Origin: Alphaproteobacteria bacterium
GTDB lineage: Bacteria > Pseudomonadota > Alphaproteobacteria > Rhizobiales > Xanthobacteraceae
Direction: 5' to 3'
Length of the DNA: 5,767 bases
Assembly: GCA_005884745.1 (NCBI GenBank)
Contig: VAZU01000292.1
Span: 1 to 5,767, forward strand
Part shown: one piece after another, positions 1-5,402 of the stretch
Numbering within the stretch: position 1 is the first letter of the stretch
How the letters are laid out: each line of letters begins with the position of its first letter
Notes under the pieces: model-generated
Databases searched by the model: none
The model's input: the letters and a program-made list of their open reading frames with translations, nothing else
What the model was told of the DNA's origin: nothing
Translations under genes and position numbers: made by a program

Positions 1-55
1 GCATGGGCAAGTTGATGGCGCTCGCCTGCTGCTGTGCACGATGGCGGCGGGCGAG

Positions 56-92
56 TTGTTCCCGCCAGGTGATGGAACCGCCGCGGGAACAA
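56..92. repeat. Perfect 10-bp inverted repeat, 17-nt loop
   Basis: The arm TTGTTCCCGC (56-65) is exactly complementary to GCGGGAACAA (83-92). The loop can add a small GGT/ACC pairing (68-70 with 77-79). The hairpin is followed on the plus strand by an A-rich run (93-104) rather than a T run, so it is not a classic intrinsic terminator for plus-strand transcription. It could be the end of an upstream transcript, a protein-binding dyad or an intergenic repeat. Confidence 0.5.
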
Positions 93-143
93 GAAAAAAC
101 TTAAGATCCTGAACTCATAAACGGGCGCCGCGACAGCCCGCGA

Positions 144-173
144 ATGTCCGCCTCCGGGGCTGAAAGCGGACAT
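144..173. repeat. Dyad ATGTCCGC / GCGGACAT, probable dispersed intergenic repeat
   Basis: ATGTCCGC (144-151) and GCGGACAT (166-173) form a perfect 8-bp inverted repeat around a 14-nt centre. From memory, dyads with these arms are frequent between genes in Bradyrhizobium genomes, where they produce spurious short hypothetical ORFs. I could not count copies. It could also be a simple hairpin with no wider distribution. Confidence 0.45.
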
Positions 174-307
174 CCTTCCCGTGTCGCAGAAGGTCGCAGA
201 AGTGCCAGGCGCCGACATCCGGCAGCCCCAAGCCAAATGGCTCGAACCGACCAGTTCGTCCGTGCGCTGCGAGGACTGCTGGTGGCTGTCCACGCCGCGC
301 GTCCGCG

Positions 308-337
308 TTGCAGGCAAGCCGGGGAACTGAGTATATT
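308..337 (+). promoter_or_regulatory. Possible sigma-70 promoter for the GlcG-like gene
   Basis: TTGCAG (308-313) and TATATT (332-337) are separated by 18 bases, a fair match to the -35 and -10 boxes. The -10 lies about 50 bp before the start codon at 388, and the AT-rich patch stands out in an otherwise GC-rich region. This is a motif match only. Confidence 0.35.
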
Positions 338-387
338 TGTGCCAGTTCGCAGATCATCTTGGGAATGTCGGTCGAGGGAGGCAGATC

Positions 388-882
388 ATGAAACACATGT
401 GCAAAATGGCGATGGTGGCGGCTGGTACATTAGTCGGCGCGTCGACAACTTGGGCGGATACGTTGACGACGCATCGGATTCCCGCGGCGCTCGCGGTCGA
501 AGCGGCGAGCGAGACGGTCGCGGCCTGTGCCAGGCAGGGTTACCACGAAACCGCGGTCGTGCTCGACGCCGACGGCGCCACGATCGTGACGTTGCGCGGC
601 GACGGCACCGGCATCCACTCGCTCGATAGCGCGCACGACAAGGCCTATACGAGCGTATCGTTCAAGAATGACACGCTCGCCTTGGCCGAGCGCGCGAAAG
701 GCGAGGACTCGATCGCGCCGCTCGCCAAGCTGCCGCACGTCATGTTCTTTGGCGGCGGCGTGGTGATCAAGCTGGGCGACGAGGTCATCGGCTCCATCGG
801 CGCAGCCGGCGCGCCCGGGGCCAAGCTCGACGACGGCTGCGCGCACGCAGGGCTCGACAAGATCCGCGATCGCTTGAAGTGA
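388..882 (+). CDS. Secreted GlcG/HbpS-family (DUF336) heme-binding-like protein
   Basis: The 164-residue product has the GlcG/HbpS fold signature. Seen: a central stretch with AVVLDADGATIVTLRGDG (about residues 56-73), a conserved KAYTSVSF (85-92), and a C-terminal GGGVVIKLGDEVIGSIGAAG (122-141) followed by DDGCAHAGLDKI. These match the family's usual GG-x-P/V-I and IG-x-x-G-A...D-x-x-C-A-x-A-G-L pattern. The first 23 residues read as a Sec signal peptide with likely cleavage after TWA, so the protein should be periplasmic. The ATG at 388 is chosen because it begins the signal peptide and has a strong Shine-Dalgarno, GGGAGG at 376-381, six bases upstream; an ATG at 337 in the same frame lacks this support. 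Family members have been described as binding heme or oligomerising in the extracytoplasmic space, and some sit in glycolate operons, but no glycolate genes are visible here, so the role is open. The gene stands alone, with spacer on both sides. Confidence 0.9.
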   Translation: MKHMCKMAMVAAGTLVGASTTWADTLTTHRIPAALAVEAASETVAACARQGYHETAVVLDADGATIVTLRGDGTGIHSLDSAHDKAYTSVSFKNDTLALAERAKGEDSIAPLAKLPHVMFFGGGVVIKLGDEVIGSIGAAGAPGAKLDDGCAHAGLDKIRDRLK

Positions 883-1734
883 CGCTCAGGGTCATCGGCG
901 GCGGTTGACGGCTGTCCTGATTCTCCGAACCCGACACACCTCTGCTGTGATAACTGAACTGATGGATTTCTTACCGGCGGCTGCCGGCGATTTGTAGTGC
1001 TCGCGCAATGCAGGATCGAGGCCCATTGTGGTGTCGCCAGTGTCGCGCCGTTTCGTGCTGACGGGAACCGCGCTGGCAGCGTCTTCCCTCCTGCTCCCGA
1101 TCACCGATTTGCGTCGAGACGCGCGATGATACGAGCAGGGCGCGCTCGCCGCGCGATGCTGCGATTGCCTACTGTCAAGGAACTCCGTTGAGGAATGAAA
1201 TCGTGGCTCGTGATGCAGCAAGCCTGGAAGACGCCACGCAGGAGGCGACCGAAGCATTGGCGCGGCGATTTGCAATGGGTTCGATCGAAGGTCGCGTAAG
1301 AGCCCACGTGATCACCGCTATCGGCTAGTTGGATGGCGCGACTGCCCGGAGTTCCAGAATGGGCCGATCGCGTCGATACGCGCGGCGATCGAGGCTACTC
1401 AGGTTGTAGAGCCCGTGCCGGATTTGCGGCCGGGCAAGCGGCCCTTCGGGCGGTCGCTGGATGCCTTGCGCCTCGCACCGGAACCCGCTGACGTGCGGAA
1501 GCAAGAGGACATTGGACGGCCTTGACACCGGAAACGCAGTGCCGTGCCGGACCGTGCAAGCCCTACCTTGCGAGGAAAGTGCCGAAGGAGCATCCTGAAG
1601 CTCGCGAACCAAGTCATGTGGGAAATGTCGGCCAAGGTCGGCCTTGCGCCCAATGACGTTGCCGACTGCACTTGCAGGTGAGCCGGCGGATTCGTCGCCC
1701 GCTGGTCTCTGGTCCGAAAATTGGCGCGGTCCCG
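883..1734. other. 850-bp region without an intact gene, probably decayed sequence
   Basis: No complete gene is recognisable. The region has several short coding-like stretches in different plus-strand frames: a Tat-like leader (1028-1129), a 41-codon frame from a GTG at 1203 with a good GAGGA upstream (ending at the TAG at 1326-1328), a long frame without an ATG (1214-1525) and its continuation after a stop to 1681. Minus-strand frames (892-1275, 1101-1307, 1325-1612) look like shadows rich in Arg, Ser and Pro. A small hairpin (CCGGC/GCCGG, 974-987) follows the GlcG-like gene by about 90 bp and could be a weak terminator. The patchwork of frames suggests remnants of lost genes. Confidence 0.5.
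1028..1129 (+). pseudogene. Truncated twin-arginine (Tat) signal peptide leader
   Basis: Starting at a GTG (1028 or the adjacent 1031) the frame encodes a leader with SRRFVLTG followed by a hydrophobic TALAASSLLLP stretch, then stops at TGA 1127-1129 after 33 codons. The twin Arg followed by Phe-Val-Leu and a moderately hydrophobic core is the pattern of a Tat signal peptide. A GAGG at 1018-1021 lies six bases before the GTG, a reasonable ribosome binding site. No mature domain follows in this frame, so this looks like the start of a gene whose body was lost or shifted out of frame. It could also be chance in GC-rich DNA. Confidence 0.35.
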
Positions 1735-3234
1735 ATGGTCGTTACCGGAACATACGATCCGTATCTCGTCGCCCTGTCCGTTCTGGTCGCCTGCTTGGCG
1801 TCTTACACCGCCCTCGATCTCGGCAGGCACGTGGGGGCCGCCCGGGGACTTGCGCGGCGCGTCTGGCTGGTAGCGGCTGCGATCACAATGGGAGGCGGAA
1901 TATGGTCGATGCACTTCATCGGCATGCTCGCCTTCGTCATGCCGACACCGACGTCCTACGACATCGGATTGACCATTCTTTCGCTCCTGGTGGCGATCTT
2001 CGCAACCGGCGGCGGCTTTTACGTCATCAGTCGCCGGAGCGCATCGCCGCTTCCCCTGGTTCTCAGCGGCATCTTCATGGGACTTGGCATTGCGGCCATG
2101 CATTACACCGGCATGGCGGCAATGCGGGTGCACGCCGAGCTCAGCTACGACCGGCTATTCGTCGCGCTGTCTGTGGTCATAGCGATCGGCGCGTCGACGG
2201 CGGCACTATGGCTGGCATTCCGAACCACGGATCTCTGGCAAAAGCTCGCTGCGGCGGTCGTCATGGGCCTGGCCATCTCCGGCATGCACTACACGGGGAT
2301 GCGGGCCGCCATTTTTGCCGCTCACGGCCCGGTTCACGAGGCCCAATTCAATGCAAGTCTCGATCAAACCAGCCTGGCGCTGGCGGTTGCCGGCATTACC
2401 TTCGTCATTCTGGCCTTCGCGTCGATCGCCTCCCTGTCGGAGCAGAAGCGCGCCGAAGAAGCTCTGCGTGAAGCGCGGGCGGATCTCGCACGCGTCAACC
2501 GGGTGACCACCATGGCGCAGCTGACCGCCTCCCTGGCGCACGAAGTGAATCAGCCGATTTCCGCCGCCGTCACCAACGCCCAGGCTTGCCTGCACTGGCT
2601 CGCCGGCGACACCCCAAATCTCGAAGAGGCGCGCGCAGCCGCAGTGGATATGGTGAAGGACGGAACGCATGCGGCGGAAATCATCAGCCGGATCCGCCTG
2701 CTCTTCAAGAAGGGTACTCCGCAACGGGAGTTGCTGGATGTCAACGAAGTTGTTCGAGAGATGATCGTTCTCCTGCGCAGCGAGGTCGCACGATACTCCA
2801 TATCAGTTCGGACGGAGCTGGCGGCAGATCTTCCCCAGGTCATCGGAGATCGCGTGCAATTGCAGCAAGTCATGATGAACCTCATCAGCAACAGCATTGA
2901 CGCTATGAAGGATGTAGGTGGAACGCGCGAGCTTGCCATCAAGTCGCGGAGAGCGGAAAACGAGCAACTTATGGTGTCCGTCAGCGATACCGGCGTGGGG
3001 CTGCCCCTGCAGCAGGCGGACCAGATCTTCAACGCGTTCTTTACTACGAAGCTGCATGGGACCGGTATGGGATTATCCATCAGCCGTTCCATCGTTGAAT
3101 CGGCGCAAGTTTTCACCTCATTCTACCCATCAAAGTCGCGGCACATGAATGACGTCCCCGGTCGCGTCGGCGGCATGGGGGCTTTGCTCCCGATCAAGCC
3201 GCGGGGCGCGCCGCGTGTGGCCTGCGCCGCGTAA
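1735..3234 (+). CDS. MHYT-domain membrane sensor histidine kinase with altered C-terminus
   Basis: The product (499 residues as read) is a membrane sensor kinase that would autophosphorylate a His and pass the phosphate to a response regulator. Residues about 10-235 hold seven hydrophobic segments with three MHYT-type motifs, MHFIGM (59-64), MHYTGM (122-127) and MHYTGM (184-189); this domain is proposed to bind a metal, perhaps copper, and sense a diatomic gas or redox state. A short linker (about 236-258) leads to the kinase core: H box SLAHEVNQP with phospho-acceptor H269, N box MNLISNSIDA with N386, G1 box DTGVGLP (418-424) and G2 box GTGMGLSIS (442-450). Up to S456 it follows the FixL-like subgroup with the AHEVNQP H box. 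After S456 (codon at 3100) the sequence departs from the family, and the tail to 499 matches nothing I know, because of a probable frameshifting deletion (see 3102-3152). ATG 1735 is chosen because family members start with a similar VTGTYDP; a TTG 21 codons upstream adds an unlike, basic segment. No clear Shine-Dalgarno is seen. No response regulator is adjacent, so the kinase is an orphan here. Confidence 0.92.
   Translation: MVVTGTYDPYLVALSVLVACLASYTALDLGRHVGAARGLARRVWLVAAAITMGGGIWSMHFIGMLAFVMPTPTSYDIGLTILSLLVAIFATGGGFYVISRRSASPLPLVLSGIFMGLGIAAMHYTGMAAMRVHAELSYDRLFVALSVVIAIGASTAALWLAFRTTDLWQKLAAAVVMGLAISGMHYTGMRAAIFAAHGPVHEAQFNASLDQTSLALAVAGITFVILAFASIASLSEQKRAEEALREARADLARVNRVTTMAQLTASLAHEVNQPISAAVTNAQACLHWLAGDTPNLEEARAAAVDMVKDGTHAAEIISRIRLLFKKGTPQRELLDVNEVVREMIVLLRSEVARYSISVRTELAADLPQVIGDRVQLQQVMMNLISNSIDAMKDVGGTRELAIKSRRAENEQLMVSVSDTGVGLPLQQADQIFNAFFTTKLHGTGMGLSISRSIVESAQVFTSFYPSKSRHMNDVPGRVGGMGALLPIKPRGAPRVACAA
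3102..3152 (+). other. Out-of-frame remnant of the ancestral kinase C-terminus
   Basis: Read from 3102, one frame away from the kinase frame, the DNA gives GASFHLILPIKVAAHE and then TGA (3150-3152). Kinases of this group normally end with HGG-R-L-W-A, about ten variable residues, then G-A-S/T-F-x-F/L-x-L-P and a short tail. The expected ending is therefore present, but the HGGRLWA stretch is missing and the frame is broken at the join around 3100-3102. The simplest reading is a deletion of 3n+1 bases, about 40, between the Ser codon of IVES and the Gly codon of GAS. Confidence 0.8.
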
Positions 3235-3256
3235 TCCGGGAACGGTTTCCCGGATT
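3233..3256. terminator. Bidirectional hairpin between convergent genes
   Basis: AATCCGGGAA (3233-3242) pairs perfectly with TTCCCGGATT (3247-3256) around a four-base loop CGGT. It lies between the kinase gene and the convergent DUF2147 gene (stop at 3272-3274), the expected place for a shared terminator. The T run on either side is short, so termination may be moderate or Rho-assisted. The present kinase stop codon TAA (3232-3234) overlaps the first arm, whereas the ancestral stop at 3150-3152 would leave it about 80 bp downstream. Confidence 0.7.
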
Positions 3257-3271
3257 TCACGGCCGCGGCCT

Positions 3272-3670
3272 TCACCGTGAGCGCGTCCAATTCTCGCCGC
3301 CGCAGAAAATCAGCAGGCAGCCCTCGATGCGCAGCACATCGGGGCTCAGCAGGATGATGTGCCCGGAATAGGTCTTGCCGTTCTCGGGATTGTAGATTTC
3401 GCCGTCCCAGCGATTGCCGCCGGCGGGCTTCATCCCGACGATGATCTGCGTGCCCACGATCGGGCGATCACGCTTGCCCGGGTCGGGATTGTTCTCGTCC
3501 AGCCCGGGCTGCGAGGTCCAGGCGATGGTACCGCAAAGAGCATCGGCGCAGGGCGCGATGCGAATGACGGCGGTCTGGTCCTTGACCAGCCAGTTTCCGG
3601 TGGGATCCGCGGCGAGCGCCGGACCCCCGACGAGCGCCAGCGCCGCAGCGATCGACCAAGCTTTTCGCAT
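3272..3670 (-). CDS. Secreted DUF2147 family protein
   Basis: The 132-residue product carries a clear Sec signal peptide (residues 1-20, ending GGPALA, cleavage before ADPTG), then the whole DUF2147 domain. Seen: GNWLVKDQTAVIRIAPC (25-41), LCGTIAW (45-51), NPDPGKRDRPIVGTQI (61-76), WDGEIYNPENGKTYSG (88-103) and LRIEGCLLIFCGGENWTR (113-130). These match the family's order, including the paired cysteines (C41 and C46, C118 and C123), which could form disulfides in the periplasm. The function of DUF2147 proteins is not established. The start at 3670 is chosen because the signal peptide begins there; in-frame upstream ATGs at 3721 and 3733 would add a polar N-terminal extension. The ribosome binding site is weak (AGGA almost touching the ATG). 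The gene converges with the kinase and diverges from the aminotransferase, so it is probably a single-gene transcript. Confidence 0.9.
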   Translation of the reverse strand: MRKAWSIAAALALVGGPALAADPTGNWLVKDQTAVIRIAPCADALCGTIAWTSQPGLDENNPDPGKRDRPIVGTQIIVGMKPAGGNRWDGEIYNPENGKTYSGHIILLSPDVLRIEGCLLIFCGGENWTRSR

Positions 3671-3811
3671 GTCCTGTCCCGATTCCCCCGCCCGTAGTCC
3701 CAAAGCCCTATTTCCATCCATCGCCGGCTGCATTATTGCCAGAGGGCGGACCCGCGCGGGGGGACGGTCCCGCGCTGGAATTCGTGAATTTACCTCTTCC
3801 GGAGGGGAAGT

Positions 3812-3840
3812 TTGCGCCGCCCTCCCGTCACGGCTCTAAT
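3812..3840 (+). promoter_or_regulatory. Possible sigma-70 promoter for the aminotransferase
   Basis: TTGCGC (3812-3817) and TCTAAT (3835-3840) are spaced by 17 bases. The -10 matches the consensus at five of six positions; the -35 matches mainly at its TTG. If used, transcription would start just before or within the dyad at 3847-3873, giving a short leader. Confidence 0.35.
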
Positions 3841-3846
3841 TCGCGT

Positions 3847-3873
3847 CGGCCGGCCCCGGTGGGTGTCCGGCCG
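3847..3873 (+). promoter_or_regulatory. Leader hairpin abutting the aminotransferase ribosome binding site
   Basis: CGGCCGG (3847-3853) pairs perfectly with CCGGCCG (3867-3873) around a 13-base loop. It ends two bases before the strong Shine-Dalgarno GAGGGGAG (3876-3883), which is six bases from the ATG at 3890. In RNA this would place a stable stem next to the ribosome landing site, so it could affect translation or mRNA stability. It may equally be an operator in DNA or have no role. Confidence 0.4.
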
Positions 3874-3889
3874 CCGAGGGGAGACTAGC

Positions 3890-5278
3890 ATGGCCTTGGA
3901 CGCCGCGGCGCTGTTCGCCGAGCGGGAGGCGGAGCGCTACGCGCTGCATACGCGCCATCTCAACGGGCAGATGGTGCGCGTGCTCAAGACCATCGGCTTC
4001 GACGTCCGCTTCCGTGCCGGACGCGGTCAGTACCTGTTCGACCAGGACGGCAAACGCTACCTCGACCTGCTGAGCGGGTGGGGCGTGTTCGCGATCGGCC
4101 GCAATCATCCATCTTTACGCGAAACCCTCAAGGGCGTGCTCGACAGCGACCTGCCCAATCTCGTGCAGATGGAGGTCTCGACCCTGGCCGGCGTGCTGGC
4201 GGAGCGATTGCTCCGCTACGCGCCCTATCTGCAAAAGGTGTTCTTCGCCAACTCCGGCACGGAGAGCGTGGAAGCGGCGCTCAAGTTCGCCCGCAGCGCG
4301 ACCGGCCGCCCCGGGCTGGTGTATTGCAGCCACGCGTTCCACGGCCTCACCTATGGGGCGCTGTCGATCAACGGCGATGCGACGTTCCGGCAAGGGTTCG
4401 AGCCGCTGCTGCCGGGTTGCATCGAGATCCCGTTCAACGATCTCGCGGCGCTGGAACGGGTGCTCGCCGCGCGCGATGTCGCGGCCTTCGTGGTCGAGCC
4501 GATCCAGGGCAAGGGCGTGAATCTGCCGGAAGACGGCTATCTGCAAGGCGCGGCGGAGCTCTGCCGCAAGCACGGGACCCTGCTGATCGCCGACGAGGTT
4601 CAGACCGGGATCGGGCGCACCGGCCGGTTTCTGGCGGTCGAGCACTGGGGCGTCGAGCCCGACATGGTGGTGCTGGCGAAATCGCTGTCCGGCGGGCACG
4701 TGCCGGTCGGCGCGGTGCTGACCCGGAAGTGGATTTTCGACAAAGTGTTCGACCGCATGGACCGGGCGGTCGTGCACGGCTCGACCTTCGCCAAGAACGA
4801 CCTGGCGATGGCGGCCGGACTTGCGACGCTCGAAGTGATGGAGCAGGAGCGCCTGACCGAGCATGCCGCGCGGCTCGGCGAGCGGCTGCTCGCCGCGTTC
4901 TCCCGAATGGCGCGGCAGCACGAGCTGATCAAGGCGGTCCGCGGCAAGGGCTTGCTGATCGGCATCGAGTTCGGAGCGCCGCGCTCGCTCAAGCTCAAGG
5001 CGTCCTGGAACGCGCTCGAGGCGGTGAACACCGGCCTGTTCTGCCAGCTCATCACCATTCCGCTGTTCCAGCACCACAACATTCTCATCCAAGTCGCCGG
5101 GCACGGCATTCATACGATCAAACTTCTGCCCTCCCTGATCATTTCCGAAGCGGATTGCGAGTGGATCGAGCGGGCGTTCGCGGCGGTCATCGCCGACGCG
5201 CACCGCGTCCCGGGCGCGGTGTGGTCGCTGGGACGAACCCTGATGGGCCAGGCGATCAAGGCCGGCGCCGCCGTATGA
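3890..5278 (+). CDS. Class-III PLP aminotransferase, HpnO-like
   Basis: The 462-residue product is a complete fold-type I, class-III aminotransferase that would move an amino group from a donor such as ornithine, putrescine or another omega-amine to an acceptor, in the cytoplasm with pyridoxal phosphate. Seen: the cofactor phosphate loop NSGTES (121-126), HAFHG (148-152) stacking on the ring, ADEVQTGIGRTGRF with D235, the PLP lysine K264 in LAKSLSGGHVPVGAV, and HGSTF (296-300) for the phosphate of the partner subunit. The length is usual for the class. The N-terminal part (FAEREAERYALHTRHLNGQM) and the C-terminal part (GLFCQLITIPLFQHHNILIQ, then HTIKLLP) resemble, from memory, the HpnO group, which makes aminobacteriohopanetriol in hopanoid synthesis. 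No hopanoid gene is visible, so a paralogue with another substrate is possible and I withhold the symbol. ATG 3890 is chosen for its Shine-Dalgarno GAGGGGAG; the in-frame TTG at 3812 adds only a basic leader-derived segment. Confidence 0.93.
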   Translation: MALDAAALFAEREAERYALHTRHLNGQMVRVLKTIGFDVRFRAGRGQYLFDQDGKRYLDLLSGWGVFAIGRNHPSLRETLKGVLDSDLPNLVQMEVSTLAGVLAERLLRYAPYLQKVFFANSGTESVEAALKFARSATGRPGLVYCSHAFHGLTYGALSINGDATFRQGFEPLLPGCIEIPFNDLAALERVLAARDVAAFVVEPIQGKGVNLPEDGYLQGAAELCRKHGTLLIADEVQTGIGRTGRFLAVEHWGVEPDMVVLAKSLSGGHVPVGAVLTRKWIFDKVFDRMDRAVVHGSTFAKNDLAMAAGLATLEVMEQERLTEHAARLGERLLAAFSRMARQHELIKAVRGKGLLIGIEFGAPRSLKLKASWNALEAVNTGLFCQLITIPLFQHHNILIQVAGHGIHTIKLLPSLIISEADCEWIERAFAAVIADAHRVPGAVWSLGRTLMGQAIKAGAAV

Positions 5279-5402
5279 GACCGACGGCCGCTACCTCTCA
5301 GTCGTCGTGCCCGGCGCCGGGTCAAGTCCGGGGCGGGCTCTTGTGCCGGGCATCCACGATCTTACGTTCCGGAGCAACCCAGCTCCAGCCTTGGAGGCTC
5401 AC
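5279..5402. other. Spacer between aminotransferase and OsmC gene
   Basis: The 124-bp spacer holds the palindromic element at 5308-5352 and the OsmC ribosome binding site (GGAGG, 5393-5397). I see no clear promoter boxes and no other gene in it. Confidence 0.5.
5308..5352. repeat. Palindromic intergenic element between aminotransferase and OsmC genes
   Basis: TGCCCGGC (5308-5315) pairs with GCCGGGCA (5345-5352). A 12-bp perfect palindrome CCCGGCGCCGGG (5310-5321) overlaps the left arm, so two alternative folds are possible. The right flank GCCGGGCATCCACGA is, from memory, typical of a repeat common between genes in Bradyrhizobium. It may act as a terminator or mRNA-stabilising structure between the two genes. 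Copy number could not be checked. Confidence 0.5.

Larger units (their letters stand above)
1..387. other. Upstream intergenic region with no recognised gene
   Basis: I see no convincing gene here. Two short frames are open from the left edge, one ending at the TAA at 102-104 and the other at the TGA at 110-112, but neither gives a recognisable protein end. The 93-codon frame on the minus strand (115-396) is rich in Arg and Cys and has no family-like motif. The region does hold an inverted repeat at 56-92, a second dyad at 144-173 and a possible promoter near 308-337. It may be the leader and spacer of the gene starting at 388. Confidence 0.6.
3671..3889. promoter_or_regulatory. Divergent intergenic region with two GC-rich dyads
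   Basis: This 219-bp gap must hold the promoters of both the DUF2147 gene (-) and the aminotransferase (+). It contains GCGCGGG (3754-3760) pairing with CCCGCGC (3769-3775) around an 8-base loop, a small CTTCC/GGAAG hairpin (3796-3810), and a third dyad next to the aminotransferase ribosome binding site (3847-3873). I see no good minus-strand promoter. Confidence 0.5.

Noticed and set aside
144..629. 161-codon plus-strand frame spanning the start of the GlcG-like gene
   Set aside because: Ends in an Arg-rich tract typical of a wrong frame; the GlcG frame has the signal peptide, Shine-Dalgarno and domain motifs.
1522..1550. Perfect TTGACA at 1522-1527 as a promoter for the kinase
   Set aside because: No acceptable -10 box lies 16-18 bases downstream, and it is about 200 bp from the kinase start.
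1399..2133. 244-codon minus-strand frame
   Set aside because: Mostly antisense to the kinase, polar and low-complexity, with no family resemblance.
1644..2471. 275-codon plus-strand frame over the MHYT domain
   Set aside because: Shadow of the kinase gene, full of Arg, Gly and His, without membrane segments or motifs.
4115..5203. 362-codon open frame on the minus strand
   Set aside because: Antisense shadow of a GC-rich gene, biased to Arg, His, Leu and Gln, with no recognisable domain.
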